A stretch of 64,000 nucleotides of DNA from Sepiola atlantica (Eukaryota > Mollusca > Cephalopoda > Sepiida > Sepiolidae). Positions 10,763-19,915 of the stretch are shown piece after piece. Location of the stretch: contig OY744521.1 in NCBI GenBank assembly GCA_963556195.1, positions 127,339,459 through 127,403,458 of the forward strand, read 5' to 3'. The position numbers were made by a program, and so were the translations under genes. Position 1 is the stretch's first letter. Every line of letters starts with the position of its first letter. Under the pieces are notes generated by a model, which was not told where the DNA came from, did no database searches, and was given only the letters and a program-made list of their open reading frames with translations.

Positions 10763-12517
10763 CTATAAAAAGTGGGATGCACCAAAATTGGGACCCTTCC
10801 TTTGCATCCTGGTAAAAGTCCATCTAGGGAAGGGTTTGTCCTTAGTACGTTTTGTTCTTGCGCCCAGATGTTGTAATGAGGGGGCCATCCGGAACTTTGT
10901 GGGGTTCTCAATGTCTTTTCCTCCTATTTGATGGAAGTCTGAGAAAGGTTTCAAGTTCCTTCTCTGATGGAAGTCTGTGCAGAGAGACAGAGGGGCAATC
11001 TTGCAAATGTCACTTCTTAACTTAAAGGGGAGTGTTTTTCCTTTTTTTCTTTTCGCAAGAAGAGACATGTATTGATTCCTTTTTGTCCCTGGCGTATGCG
11101 CAGATGTCTGTTTTGGTAAATGCAGTGTGGGGGCAGGTGCAGGTGTTGGTGTAGGGGACGGTGTTTGCAGAATGGAGGCATGTGTCTTTTCCGGCGTTGT
11201 TGTTCTGGGTGTGGCGTTGAGTTGGTTGTAGGCTTTGGTGGTGTTGGGGATGGTGTATGCTCCATAGGGGATTAGACAATCTTTTCCTGCCCCTTGCTCT
11301 TTATCCTCTTTTTCTCTTATTTCGTCACTTTTTCTGAACCGGGATGGGGGGGGGGGGGGGTATGTCAGCTCTTCCTTACTGGCTCCCTTTTCTTCATCAG
11401 AAAAGTTTTTTTTGTTTTTTTTGTCCCCTGCCAGTTTTGCAGTGTGGGTACATTCTGTTGTTGCTGCTTCTGCGGTTGCTGTTGTTGTTGATGTTGATGT
11501 TGTTATTGCTGCAACTGCTGCTGATGTTGATGAGACTGTGGCGGAAGCAGTTGCGGTTATCTGCCTTTGCTCACCACTGTCCTTCATTCCTCCTCTGCTC
11601 TTCCCAAGGGCTCCACTGGCCTTGGGGCTGGTGTTGGCATAACAGTTGGAAGTGCAGCTGGCATTGGACCATGGACTGGGGATTCCGGTGGTGCTGGTTT
11701 GCTGGTCACTGTGTTTTTGGGGCAGTTCTTTGCCATGTGGCCGTGCTTCTGGAAAAACCAGCAGTGCGGACAACAGCCTTCCACGACGACCATCATATTC
11801 CAGCCTCTGTGCATCAGCACCATTGGAATTGTGATGAAGCCTTGTTGCTTAAGCCTAATATAGCGACTGTATAGTCGGCTATGTGAATGCTGCTCTTGGA
11901 CCTTACTCCGCACATAACTCAGCTGGAGCATTGTAAACGTGAACCCGGATTCTCCTCCTGCACTGGTATTCAGGATGTAACTTCACTCTCTCACTACTCA
12001 TTTCTTTTGAAGGGAGTAGGATGTCCCACATTGCAAAGCTTCTCTGGTAGATGTATGTCATTTCCTCCTTTTGAGTCCCAGGAGGCGATTTTTTTTATGT
12101 CAAAGATGACCTGGGAAAAAACCCTGTCTTCAATCGCCTCCCAGCAACCGCGCGCAGGCTGCAGTGCATTACTTTCTATATACTGTTTATATTTTGATAG
12201 GTACAATTCCCTGTACTCCTGTGAGGACATCTTTTTCTCTGTGGTCTTTCCCCAAGCAGATTGCTTCGGTGGTGCTGCTGTGGTCTTCCCCTGGTCCTTG
12301 ATGGTGGAACCGGGGCACACTGGCTTCTGGAAGCAGGGCTTCTCTTCTGAGGAGCCTGGAGCAGATTTGAAGTGGAGGGAATTGTTGACACATTGGGTGA
12401 AAACGCTCCTTTTTCCTTTTCTACTCCTTCGCTGGGGGAGCTCCGGCTCATGGTAGCAGAGCCACTCTCTGGGGTAGCCGGGATGGCTTCTGTCACTAAC
12501 ACATTGATCTTAGCCAA
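10763..12517 (-). pseudogene. Tx1-like LINE ORF1 (zinc-knuckle nucleic-acid-binding protein)
   Basis: Several overlapping minus-strand frames make up one frameshifted ORF1. It begins near 12517 (MAKINVLVTEAIPATPES), with a Pro/Ser-rich N-terminal part and a charged middle (12320-11994). At ~11820-11740 a knuckle CPHCWFFQKHGHMAKNCP (CX2CX4HX4C-like spacing) is followed by a low-complexity Ala/Thr/Ser tract encoded by GTT/GCT/CTG-type trinucleotide runs (11450-11530). ORF1 of such LINEs binds the element RNA. The first codons overlap the U2-like GGCTAAGATCAA, so the apparent start may be chance. Confidence is good for the knuckle, lower for exact ends. Confidence 0.7.
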
Positions 12518-12525
12518 AAAGTCAA
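12498..12525 (-). repeat. U2 snRNA 5'-end-like fragment at LINE 5' junction
   Basis: On the minus strand the sequence reads CTTTTTGGCTAAGATCAATG then TGTTAGT. U2 snRNA has CCTTTTGGCTAAGATCAAGT at its 5' end, so ~16 bases match before small insertions. The LINE ORF1 frame starts inside this motif. On the other side the flank (12535-12660) aligns with 32055-32195, which also has a U2-like stretch at its left end. Confidence 0.7.
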
Positions 12526-12529
12526 GGAA

Positions 12530-13138
12530 CCATAAAAAATAATGTTTTTGTGACTACGCATTTTTAAATGAAAAAGAAAAAACTGATTTAATTGAAATAT
12601 CTTTTAATGAGTGTGGGTAGTGTAGTATGGGTTCTGCTGTCATAAGACCGTCCTTCCAGGAATTACCTCCTCCTTTTTTGAGGGGGTGGGAAAATCTTAC
12701 CAGGAATTATATCCTCTTCTGAGGAAGAGGTAATGTAGTATCTGTTCTGTTGTCATAAGATCATCTTTCCAGAGACTACCTAATCCTTTTTGGGGTTAGG
12801 AAGTAGGACAGTATCTGTTCTGTTGTTATGATATCATACTCTCAGGCATTACCTTCCCCTTTTATAGGGGATACTCCCAAGTATTACTGCCTCTTTTTTG
12901 GAGTGGGTAGTGTAGTATCTGTTCTGTTACGATACCATCCTACCAGGCATAAGCTCTTCCTTTAGGAGACAGTGTAGAGTATGTTCATTCGTTCATCATT
13001 ATACCATCCCCCCAGGCATTACCACCTTTTTTTTGGGGGGGGGGAGGGGAGGTTAATCCTCTCAGGCTTTACCTCCTCCTTTGGACGTAGTGTAGTATAT
13101 TTTCATTTGTCATGATGCATTCCTCCCAGACATTACCT
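12530..13138 (+). repeat. Array of U2-snRNA-derived units
   Basis: Seven to eight degenerate units of ~60-80 bp are seen. Examples are GTGTAGTATGGGTTCTGCTG, TCATAAGACCG, TCCTTCCAGGAATTACCTCC and TGTAGTATCTGTTCTGTTGT. G-runs such as GGGGGGGGG near 13035 separate units. The first ~90 bp (12535-12625, ATGTTTTTGTGACTACGCA and TTTAATTGAAATATCTTTTA) match 32055-32130, so array and flank travel together as one repeat. Confidence 0.78.
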
Positions 13139-13258
13139 ATGCCCTGTCGGCAAGGCCACAAATTCGCCGACTGCAACCCGATTCAGAAGGCTAAAAAAAA
13201 ACTGAAAACGGGGCTACCTGTTGGCCGTGGGTGGCGACCCGTGATGCTGTAAGACGGG
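13139..13258 (+). pseudogene. Zinc-knuckle (gag/ORF1-like) fragment
   Basis: One short frame reads MPCRQGHKFADCNPIQKAKK, then KLKTGLPVGRGWRP. The motif CxxxGHKxxxC matches the second half of a CCHC knuckle as found in retroelement gag/ORF1 proteins; the first Cys pair is missing. No neighbouring RT is seen on this strand. It is likely a relic, and the assignment rests on one motif. Confidence 0.35.
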
Positions 13259-13504
13259 ATCCTGGTGGCTAGGCATTCGTCAACTTTGACCCTTACTTTG
13301 GCTAGACGAAAGGTCGGACAGGCCTGATCCGATCAATCGGCTGGTCACGTCATGCCCTAGTATCTATAAGTTCATCCCCAACCATAGTATTTGATCTTAT
13401 TCTTCAAAAAAAAATCAAAACCTTATTTCTCCTTTTGATTTTTCTCCCCAAATAGATACTAGAAGACGGTGGCTGAGGGTCAATCACGTTGAGAACAAAG
13501 AGGA
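13259..13504. other. Unassigned spacer
   Basis: Nothing recognised. The stretch is moderately GC-rich up to about 13370 (GTGGCGACCCGTGATGCTG) and may be the continuation of the zinc-knuckle-bearing relic. Confidence 0.35.
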
Positions 13505-13918
13505 TTACCAATGCCAAAGAGTAATGTTTTCAAAGAGTAATGTTTTCAAAGAAGTAATGTTTTTCTGTGAGTAATGTTTTTCTTGGAGTGGTGTTTTCTG
13601 AGAGTAATGCTTTTCTCTCTCGAGGGAGAATTCTCTTCTAAGAGTAATTTTCTCACTTTCATTATGAAATTTCCTTCTATGAGGTATGTATTCTAAGAGC
13701 AATGTATTCTTAGAGATATGTATTTTAGGAGCAGTGTATTCTGGTATTTGCAGAGAAATGTATTCTGGTATTCTAAGAGCAATTTATTCTGGTATCCTCA
13801 GAACAATTTATTCTGGTATCCTCAGAACAATGTATTCTGGTATCCTCAGAACAATGTATTCTGGTATCCTCAGAACACAGTATTCTGGTACCCTCAGTAC
13901 AATGTATTCTAGAAATAT
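13505..13918. repeat. Composite minisatellite (16-18 bp then 24 bp units)
   Basis: 13510-13680 holds irregular 15-20 bp units around GTAATGTTTTC and GAG. 13730-13915 holds about seven copies of a 24 bp unit, TTCTGGTATCCTCAGAACAA plus TGTA. Both parts share a GTAATGTTTTCTGAG / GTATTCTxxGAGCAATG core, suggesting one origin. The 24 bp part stays open in two frames (8-residue periodic peptides), but there is no sign of a real gene. Confidence 0.85.
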
Positions 13919-14050
13919 AAATTTTTTTTTTTTAACTTAGTTTACCCCAAACAAGGCAAGTTGCCACGGTAGACGTAAGGGGCGACTGAGAATTAGGGTG
14001 AAAGTTTTGAGGGTCATCCTAAATTGGGAGCTGTGCAACGAGATGCTTGT

Positions 14051-14699
14051 TCACATTAGTTTTAAAATTCTGCATGTTGGTACAGTCGGGGATTCAGGGA
14101 GAAGGGAAGGAGTTCCAAAGGCCGGTAGCCTGAGGAAAGAAGCTATTGGAGTAAAAAGCTCTCCGCCATCTGGGGACCTCCACAGTGAATGGATGGGATT
14201 TAGCTGATTGTTGGGTTGACCAAGTGTATTTACGTCGAGAGGGCACCAGAGCAGCAAGTTCATCGGAACACATTCCATTAAAGTACTTGTAAAACAAGCA
14301 CAACGATGCAACATTGCGGCGATGGTGAATAGTGAGGGGCCTATTAGATTAGATACTCTTTTTTGGACCTTGTCTAAGACTGGTGGATGGTGCAACAGCC
14401 CAGATGTGACAACAATACTCCATGCATGGGCGGATTGTGGCTTTGTAGAGATATAGGATATTTGCAGGTGTGACAAATTTTTTAGCACAGTACATGGAGC
14501 CCACTTTCTTTGCAGAAGCCTTGGCAATGTCTTCTATGTATTTGTTCCAATTCATGTTACCTGTGAATGTTAAGCCAAGGAGTTTGAACGTCGGACTCTC
14601 AGGTAGAGTATTATTTGTCATGGCAATCTCTGATTGAAGAGGTTTCTTGTAGTTATTGAAGGAAAGGAGCTTTGTCTTAGCAGCATTAAATGTTACCAT
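14051..14699 (-). pseudogene. Jockey-like LINE RT thumb and C-terminal domain
   Basis: 14699-14349 reads FKLLGLTFTGNMNWNKYIED, IAKASAKKVGSMYCAKKFV, then YLYKATIRPCMEYCCHIWA. After a frameshift 14527-14051 gives VLDKVQKRVSNLIG and ends RLPAFGTPSLLPESPTVPTC. The same ending, with PYLPTVPICRI, is encoded near 56440-56500 in a separate copy. These segments are the standard thumb and tail of Jockey/CR1-type ORF2. Confidence 0.8.
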
Positions 14700-15320
14700 C
14701 CATTTATGACCTCATTCCACTACAGACTGGAGGTCACTTTCTAAGGATTCAGCTAATGTCGCGGATATGTGCGCGTCCGTTTTACCCGCATGACGAGAGT
14801 AGTGCGTGGTGACGTCAGCAAATATACACATCTAATACACAAGGTCATCACGGAGGTCGTTTATGAAAATCAAGAACAATAAAGGTCCAACGATCGATCC
14901 CTGGAGTACACCTGCATCTAGGACAACCTAGATCTTTCTTTTGGATGAGAAGGATCTAAATATATTAAATATTCATCCAGTAATACCATATGAATTAATT
15001 TTTATGAGAAGACTTTTATGTTAAACCTTGTCAAAGGCTTTGGATATATCAAGCGCTACCGCCCTAGCTTCACCTGCCTTGTCCAGTGCATGGTATATGC
15101 GTTCAGAGATGACCGTTAGGATATCTGCAGTAGACCGTGCTTGACTAAATCCATACTGATGGTCAGAAAAAGTTTAGCATTAATGAAGTGACAGACTATC
15201 TCTAGATTGATTAAAGATTCAAAGATTTTAGCGAAGAGCAGGAGTAGACTGGTGGGGTAATAATTCTGAGGGTCATGTCTATCTCCAGAATTCTTGAAGA
15301 CTGGTACCACAGAGGCAATT
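14700..15320 (-). pseudogene. Jockey-like LINE reverse transcriptase
   Basis: Visible motifs, N to C: VPVFKNSGDRHDPQNYYPTS (fingers, ~15310-15250), VALDISKAFDKV (motif A, ~15060-15025), LQGSIVGPLLFLIFINDLRD (motif B/C lead, ~14920-14860), and IFADVTTHYS (~14830-14800). The last is the FADD catalytic motif with the second Asp replaced by Val. The primer-grip part MVTFNAAKTKLLSFNNYKKP follows at 14699. A stop interrupts the stretch between motifs B and C. Confidence 0.8.
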
Positions 15321-15839
15321 TTCCAGCTATCAAAGAAGCAAGATTCAACAAGGCATTTGTTGTACAGTTTGAAGAGGACAGGGGCCAGTTCAGCAGAACA
15401 TTTCTTTATTACTATTACAGGCCAACATGCTTTGAGAGGGAATGGTTTGCAGAGTCCAAAGTGCAGTTTAAGGTGAAATGTTGAACAAGTAGTTTAGTCC
15501 TATCCGTTGCTGTGCAAACGACATACTTGTGGTTGGATAACGGGAGAATTGTTGATTGCCCATTATTCACCACACTATTGAAGATTTTCTAGAAATCACG
15601 AGTACCTAGTTTCTGTGACTAAATGCGTTTTCTGGTCATCTCTGTATACTTTCTCTTTGCTTCATCTATTACAGTCTTAGAATGATTTCTTGACGCTATA
15701 AGTTTCTGTCTGTTTGTAGTTGACTTATGGTGGTTGAATTGTTGGAGTGCTGTCTGCTTGCTGTAGAATTTTTGCATGGGGACATGTACTTCAATGCCTG
15801 CTTCGACCCATTCGGTTAACTCATTTGTGCACAAATCCG

Positions 15840-16873
15840 CAGGGAGAGAAAAAGTCTCTGATGTGATCTCTTATGGATTTCCAATCCGCCTGGTTGTAGT
15901 GTCTCGTTGTTTTGAGCAACGGTTCATCAGCTTTGGGACGAGATTTTAGGGTGATATCAATCATTACCACAAGAAGATCAGTGTTCCCAAGCGGGCTATG
16001 AGCATTCGGCGCACAAGCCTCAGGTAGTGAGGTCAAGAACAGGTCAAGAAGTGAGGCTTGCTGGTCCACATGATCAGAGAGGTGGGTCAGGAAAGTGACA
16101 GTCTGTGAGAAGGAGTGCGCTATGAAGAAACTATATGTGGAGTTACCAGCTGTGTCTGTATAGCTGGAGAATCAAAGCCAGTCATGGTGATGTACATTGA
16201 AATCCCCAAATACATGTATTTGGGCACTTGAGTCAAGTGAGAGTGCTGTATCTATGCTTTCAGAGACAGCGTTAAGCAGAGTAAACCCCTGGGTCGAAGG
16301 AGAACAGTATAAGAAATACAAGTAACTAACTCTGTGCTGTAAGGTTAATCAAAAGCACATGTAGGCTTGATCATCTGATTCTAGCCTATATTCTCTAGTC
16401 AAGGGGAGGGTGTTCCGAACATAAACTCCTAGCCTGTGCAAATGTTTGTCAGAGTCTTTACGGTAGAGTGGGAGGTATTTAGTCATGTCAAAATGGTGTG
16501 AGGAGATTGAAGATTGTATGTTTGTTTCACTTAGTGCTAGGATATCTGGGGAGTTTACTAGGACAAAGGTTTCTACGTCATTGATGTTGATTCTAAGTCT
16601 CTAGATATTTGTGAATACTAGCCTCAAGAGTGGAGACAAAGTTGTTTTTTGGTAGGTGTCTTGTTTAAGTTTGTTTCTTTTTCTTTGTATTGTCATTTTG
16701 GTTTTAGATAGCGTGGGAAAGGGCAAAGTGGGTGCTTGTATGCTACCAATAAGCTTACACAACCAGACCATTAGTCGAGACGTGACCCATGGGGGTTGTG
16801 GCCTCAGGAAAGCCCACCGTGGATAACTGTAGGGTCCCTTTCCATGCATGACATGGCACGTACAGTTACCCAC
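15840..16873 (-). pseudogene. Jockey-like LINE endonuclease domain
   Basis: Fragments in changing frames read PDILALSETNIQSS (ETN metal-site motif, ~16550-16510), HFDMTKYLPLYRKDSDKHLH, LGVYVRN (~16420), then QQASLLDLFLTSLPEACAPN and NADxxLG-like SPLGNTDLLVVMID (~16060-15950; the S/GxSDH position reads GNTDL). The S-D-H motif is therefore altered. The domain would nick target DNA. Stops near 16340 and elsewhere break it. Confidence 0.65.
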
Positions 16874-17039
16874 AATATTATACGACTGTTCATGGAGCAG
16901 CCGCTCTTAGCGCTACCTAAGAGTTAGGGCTCCTGCACTATCAGTCTGAAACAGCAGCCAGAAAGCCAGAAAAGCTGTCTAACCTGTACCCTCAACCTGT
17001 TGGAACAAGAGTGACCCAGACTAGTCATGTGAGATTTAG

Positions 17040-17300
17040 TGACAGATAGGGAGAAAAAGAGACGGCGTTCATTGTCCTAGTCAGGAAAAAAGGCCAAGCA
17101 CTGGGTGTCTCTGAGGTGTCCTTGTGTTACATAATGGATGTGAAGAACGATTACATCAGATAGGATTTGTTATTTAGGTAGACCAGTGCAAAAGTTACCC
17201 AGATAGAGAGAAAGAGAGTCGTCATTCATTGTCCTAGTTGGGAAACAAGGCGAAGCACTGGGTGTCTTTGAGGTGTTCCTGTACTAGTAGCTCTGCACCT
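17040..17300 (-). repeat. Two imperfect ~100 bp repeats upstream of the LINE
   Basis: 17040-17148 and 17196-17290 share CATTGTCCTAGT, AAGGCxAAGCACTGGGTGTC and TGAGGTGT at an offset of about 157 bp. They lie just 5' of the Jockey-like LINE (minus strand), where tandem promoter monomers of a 5' UTR would be expected. No coding sequence is seen between 16900 and 17580. Confidence 0.55.
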
Positions 17301-17600
17301 GGCTAATAGACAAAGAAAGAGTGCAGAGCCCATCTACTCCTTAAGCAGTTTTAGGTTTGCAAACCGGATATTTTGTTTGTGACTCCAGCTCTAGGAAGGT
17401 TGTCGATCAGGACTAAGGAGGCCTCCTTCCCTCAACGGTTTGCTGCCAAGACATAAATAGTCAGTAGCACAGTTTTTATATCAGAGCTTTCCTTCTCCTC
17501 GATGGATGACCTGACAAGGTCTACAGGTCCATCACACCGAGAGGGGTAATTCTGAGCCCGTGTACTAGTCAGGTATTTCAGAGTCTTAAGGTATTAAAAA

Positions 17601-17640
17601 AAAAATGTATATATATATATATATATATATGCGTGTGTGT
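17601..17640. repeat. (TA)n(TG)n microsatellite
   Basis: About 12 TA repeats followed by GCGTGTGTGTGTG. Confidence 0.95.
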
Positions 17641-17644
17641 GTTT

Positions 17645-18121
17645 TAACACTTTCTTTCGTGGTTGAATCACTTAAGAGTTACTGGATATCAGACATGGAA
17701 CTAACTAGAGACATGAGGGATCCACCAGGCTTGATATGTCACAGAATAGAATTAAAAAATTGAAAATACGTAAAAGAAAGAAATATATGAATGAAAAAAT
17801 AATTTAAATAAATGTAAAAATCACAAAAGAGTTAGGGCATGAATAATTTAAAAACAAGAATCAGAAAAAAAAACTTAGCAAAGTTATATATAGATGCCAG
17901 ATTGCATCTTTGGCCTCGTTGAAAAGCCACTCCCGGGAGAGAGGAATAACGAATAACCGACCCATTCAATGGCGTCTTTTTATAGATATTGAGAGACAAC
18001 ACAGGCTTGGAGTTAGGGAGGGCTTCCTTTATTTTTTTTAACTTCAGTAGCTAGAGAATTTTTTTTTGAACACTTTTCTTTCATGGTTGAATCACTTAAG
18101 AGTAACTGAATATCAGACATT
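17645..18121. repeat. ~50 bp direct repeat pair
   Basis: ACACTTTCTTTCGTGGTTGA then ATCACTTAAGAGTTACTGG, ATATCAGACAT at 17647-17696 recurs with few changes at 18069-18121 (ACTTTTCTTTCATGGTTGAA...). The spacing is about 423 bp. This could mark the ends of a small deleted element. The sequence between them is AT-rich with no recognisable coding region. Confidence 0.7.
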
Positions 18122-18147
18122 CTTTTTGTGTGGCCGCTATTCCACGG

Positions 18148-18188
18148 TATATATCATGTACACAAAAGTGTACATGATGATATACGCT
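18148..18188. repeat. Short hairpin
   Basis: ATCATGTACAC, AAAA, then GTGTACATGAT form an 11 bp perfect stem with a 4 nt loop. Outer bases (GTATAT / ATATAC) extend it with a small bulge. Function unknown; it lies just downstream (minus-sense) of a gypsy remnant. Confidence 0.75.
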
Positions 18189-18239
18189 GTTATAATCACT
18201 AAATTATTTTTCTGAGGGAATTATTAGATCCCCATTAAA

Positions 18240-18850
18240 ACTAACTCCATTTTCTATCCTTAATTTGTTTCTTTGTAGGATCTTTTCACCCTGGAACAAT
18301 TTTGACATATGTTTTTTTCTTTTCTATATGTTATTCTACTTAGCACTGAATCATGTCAAGTTTCCACAACCATCTAAAGACAAAACATCAGTCTCTACCC
18401 AATGTAAGAATGTATCTTCAAATTCTTCTATTTTATCTTTTGACTTCTTGTAAAATTGCAAACTTGATAGTGCAGCTATGTGCGGAATTGAATTTCTTTT
18501 GACATATTTTATATCAAAGTCAAATACCGTTAATCTTATTGCCCATCTTAGCATTCTCAATGTTGTGACTTTGGATAATTCTTTTCTTGGATTTCATATT
18601 TCTTCTTATGATCTGACTTATTTTTTCGAAAGTCAGGTCTTTCAGGTTTGTGGAATACTTTCATTATGGCATCACATTAAGCTGTAGCCATAAATAAATC
18701 CGTTATTTCATTTTCTCCTCCCGTTTCCTTGTTATCTTTCAAACTTTTAGTTCTTGCACTAGCAGCAAAACATTGTAGCTATGTATCGAAAAAGTCGGAA
18801 TCCTCGAGAGACAATTGAAATCTTGTCAGTGACGCCATTGTTGTGAAGTG
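18240..18850 (-). mobile_element. Ty3/gypsy deletion remnant (gag start joined to RNase H end)
   Basis: 18834-18580 (minus) encodes a gag-like N-terminus: MASLTRFQLSLEDSDFFDT, then CFAASARTKSLKDNKE and ITDLFMATA. Only ~20 bases later, 18560-18351 gives MLRWAIRLTVFDFDIKYVKR, NSIPHIAALSSL, the C-terminal end of a gypsy RT/RNase H where DALSRL is usual. Protease, RT palm and integrase are absent, so a large internal deletion joined the two ends. Frame breaks are present. Confidence 0.65.
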
Positions 18851-19595
18851 TAAAGTTAGCCTCTTTAGTAGCTAGTCAAGCTTATTTCTTACCGTGTTCT
18901 TAGAGAGAGAATTATATATACACACATTCCTACTCTTATGCTAATTAAGCCAGTAAACTGTTTGTTAATATTTTGTAGGTGTGTTTTGATCTTTGTAATT
19001 GGTTGGAAAATATAGTATTTGACTCCTATGCTAGCATTAAATATTGATAGGTTACCATTCGATAAGTATTGGCATGCTAACAGATGTTATGGGTTATGAA
19101 ACCTGGTTTCCATGACAACATGGCTTATATGGAGCCATACTTGACAAAAATGTTTATTCTTGTGATATGTCTCGACTTTTCCAACGGATTATGGAAAGAT
19201 TTGTTGCTGAAGATTTAACGAGTTTTGATCTTTTCTTAAATCCTTTTAAGCAGACGACATTAAGTGGTGGCCTGCTCATCAGATCAATCTCTTGCTGTGC
19301 TTTCAAATCAAGTTGAAAAATGACACAGTTTTACCATGATAAATGTTTTAATCAAATATTTAATCTGTAATAATAAATAATGACAACTAGAATTTGATGT
19401 GAAAACACAACAGCTAAGATGGAAAAATTATTACAAATGCTTTCTTACTCAAGAGCAGAAAACGCGTAAATGTTTGAAAAGAGTCTGCTTTTTTGTGCTC
19501 CTTCTGAAATTGGGAACTCCATTTACAACTTTTAAATATAAAGCCCAAAATATGACCCTTTTTTAAGCTTATGAGGAAATCACATTAAAATAAAG
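18851..19595. other. Unassigned AT-rich spacer, perhaps LTR of the remnant
   Basis: Nothing firmly recognised. The first ~100 bases could be the 5' LTR or leader of the adjacent gypsy remnant, but no second copy was found in the window. Confidence 0.35.
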
Positions 19596-19639
19596 GCATG
19601 ATTTTTTTTCTTTCATTTACCACCAGAATGTCTGCCTGT

Positions 19640-19915
19640 TTCTGTAATATATATGAAGAACGTGAGTGTAACGGAGAGCGGCCGATTGACGTAAATGCAG
19701 ACACTTGTCGGCGCCTTTCAAAGAGGCAGCGTCTGGTATGCTGTGTGTGTGGGGCGAACCCGAAAACGCTCGCTGACGACAAAAAAAATAGAAAGAGGAG
19801 TGGGAGGAGAAAGGCGTCAGAAAGTCAAATAAGGTTTTTATTTGAAGATCCGGGCAGCGGTGTCGAGTGAGAGATTTATGCAAATTAAGTTGGTTTGCAT
19901 GCATTTTTTTTCAAT
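19640..19915 (+). repeat. GC-richer repeat with octamer-like sites, second copy at 56.0 kb
   Basis: The stretch includes GATCCGGGCAGCGGTGTCGAG and TTATGCAAATTAAG followed by TTGGTTTGCATGC. 56100-56155 has ACATCCGGGACAGAGTCCGG, TTATGCAAATCAAG and CTGGTTTG in the same order, so this is an interspersed repeat. ATGCAAAT matches the POU/Oct octamer, but here it is simply part of a repeat. A 90-codon open frame (19598-19867) has a CCVCG cluster but no recognised domain. Confidence 0.55.

Larger units (their letters stand above)
8085..12497 (-). mobile_element. Degenerate Tx1-clade (L1-superfamily) LINE
   Basis: In 5' to 3' order on the minus strand it has ORF1 with a zinc knuckle (12.5-10.7 kb), an APE-type endonuclease (10.7-10.2 kb), a linker (10.0-9.7 kb), reverse transcriptase (9.5-8.9 kb) and a cysteine-rich C-terminus (8.7-8.3 kb). 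Total ~4.4 kb against ~5-6 kb expected. The linker residues PKLTGYWKLNTSLL and WWVSLKTKIRSF are typical of TX1/L1-Tx elements, as are PNVPAAT and CPSCN...HTFFQ at the C-terminus. Many frameshifts break the frame and the RT region carrying the FADD motif is missing. The 5' end sits next to a U2 snRNA-like fragment. Confidence 0.82.
13920..16900 (-). mobile_element. Jockey/CR1-group LINE, nearly full ORF2 length, degenerate
   Basis: On the minus strand: endonuclease (~16870-15840), RT (~15320-14700), C-terminal domain (14530-14050), 3' UTR and an A-rich tail at 13921-13933. The 3' UTR carries CACCCTAATTCTCAGTCGCC and GCCTTGTTTGGGGTAAAC, which recur at 48050-48170 and 56570-56625, defining this family. 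Stops and frameshifts occur throughout. The poly-A-type tail favours Jockey-like over CR1, which usually ends in short tandem repeats. Confidence 0.85.

Noticed and set aside
11344..11874. 176-codon plus-strand frame with long Leu and Cys runs
   Set aside because: Antisense shadow of the Ala/Thr-rich ORF1 of the minus-strand LINE and its trinucleotide runs.
13686..13940. Open frames with an 8-residue period
   Set aside because: Produced by the 24 bp minisatellite; open in more than one frame, so not evidence of a protein.
19870..19900. Oct/POU octamer enhancer (ATGCAAAT)
   Set aside because: The site is part of a repeat present at 56.1 kb too; no gene nearby.
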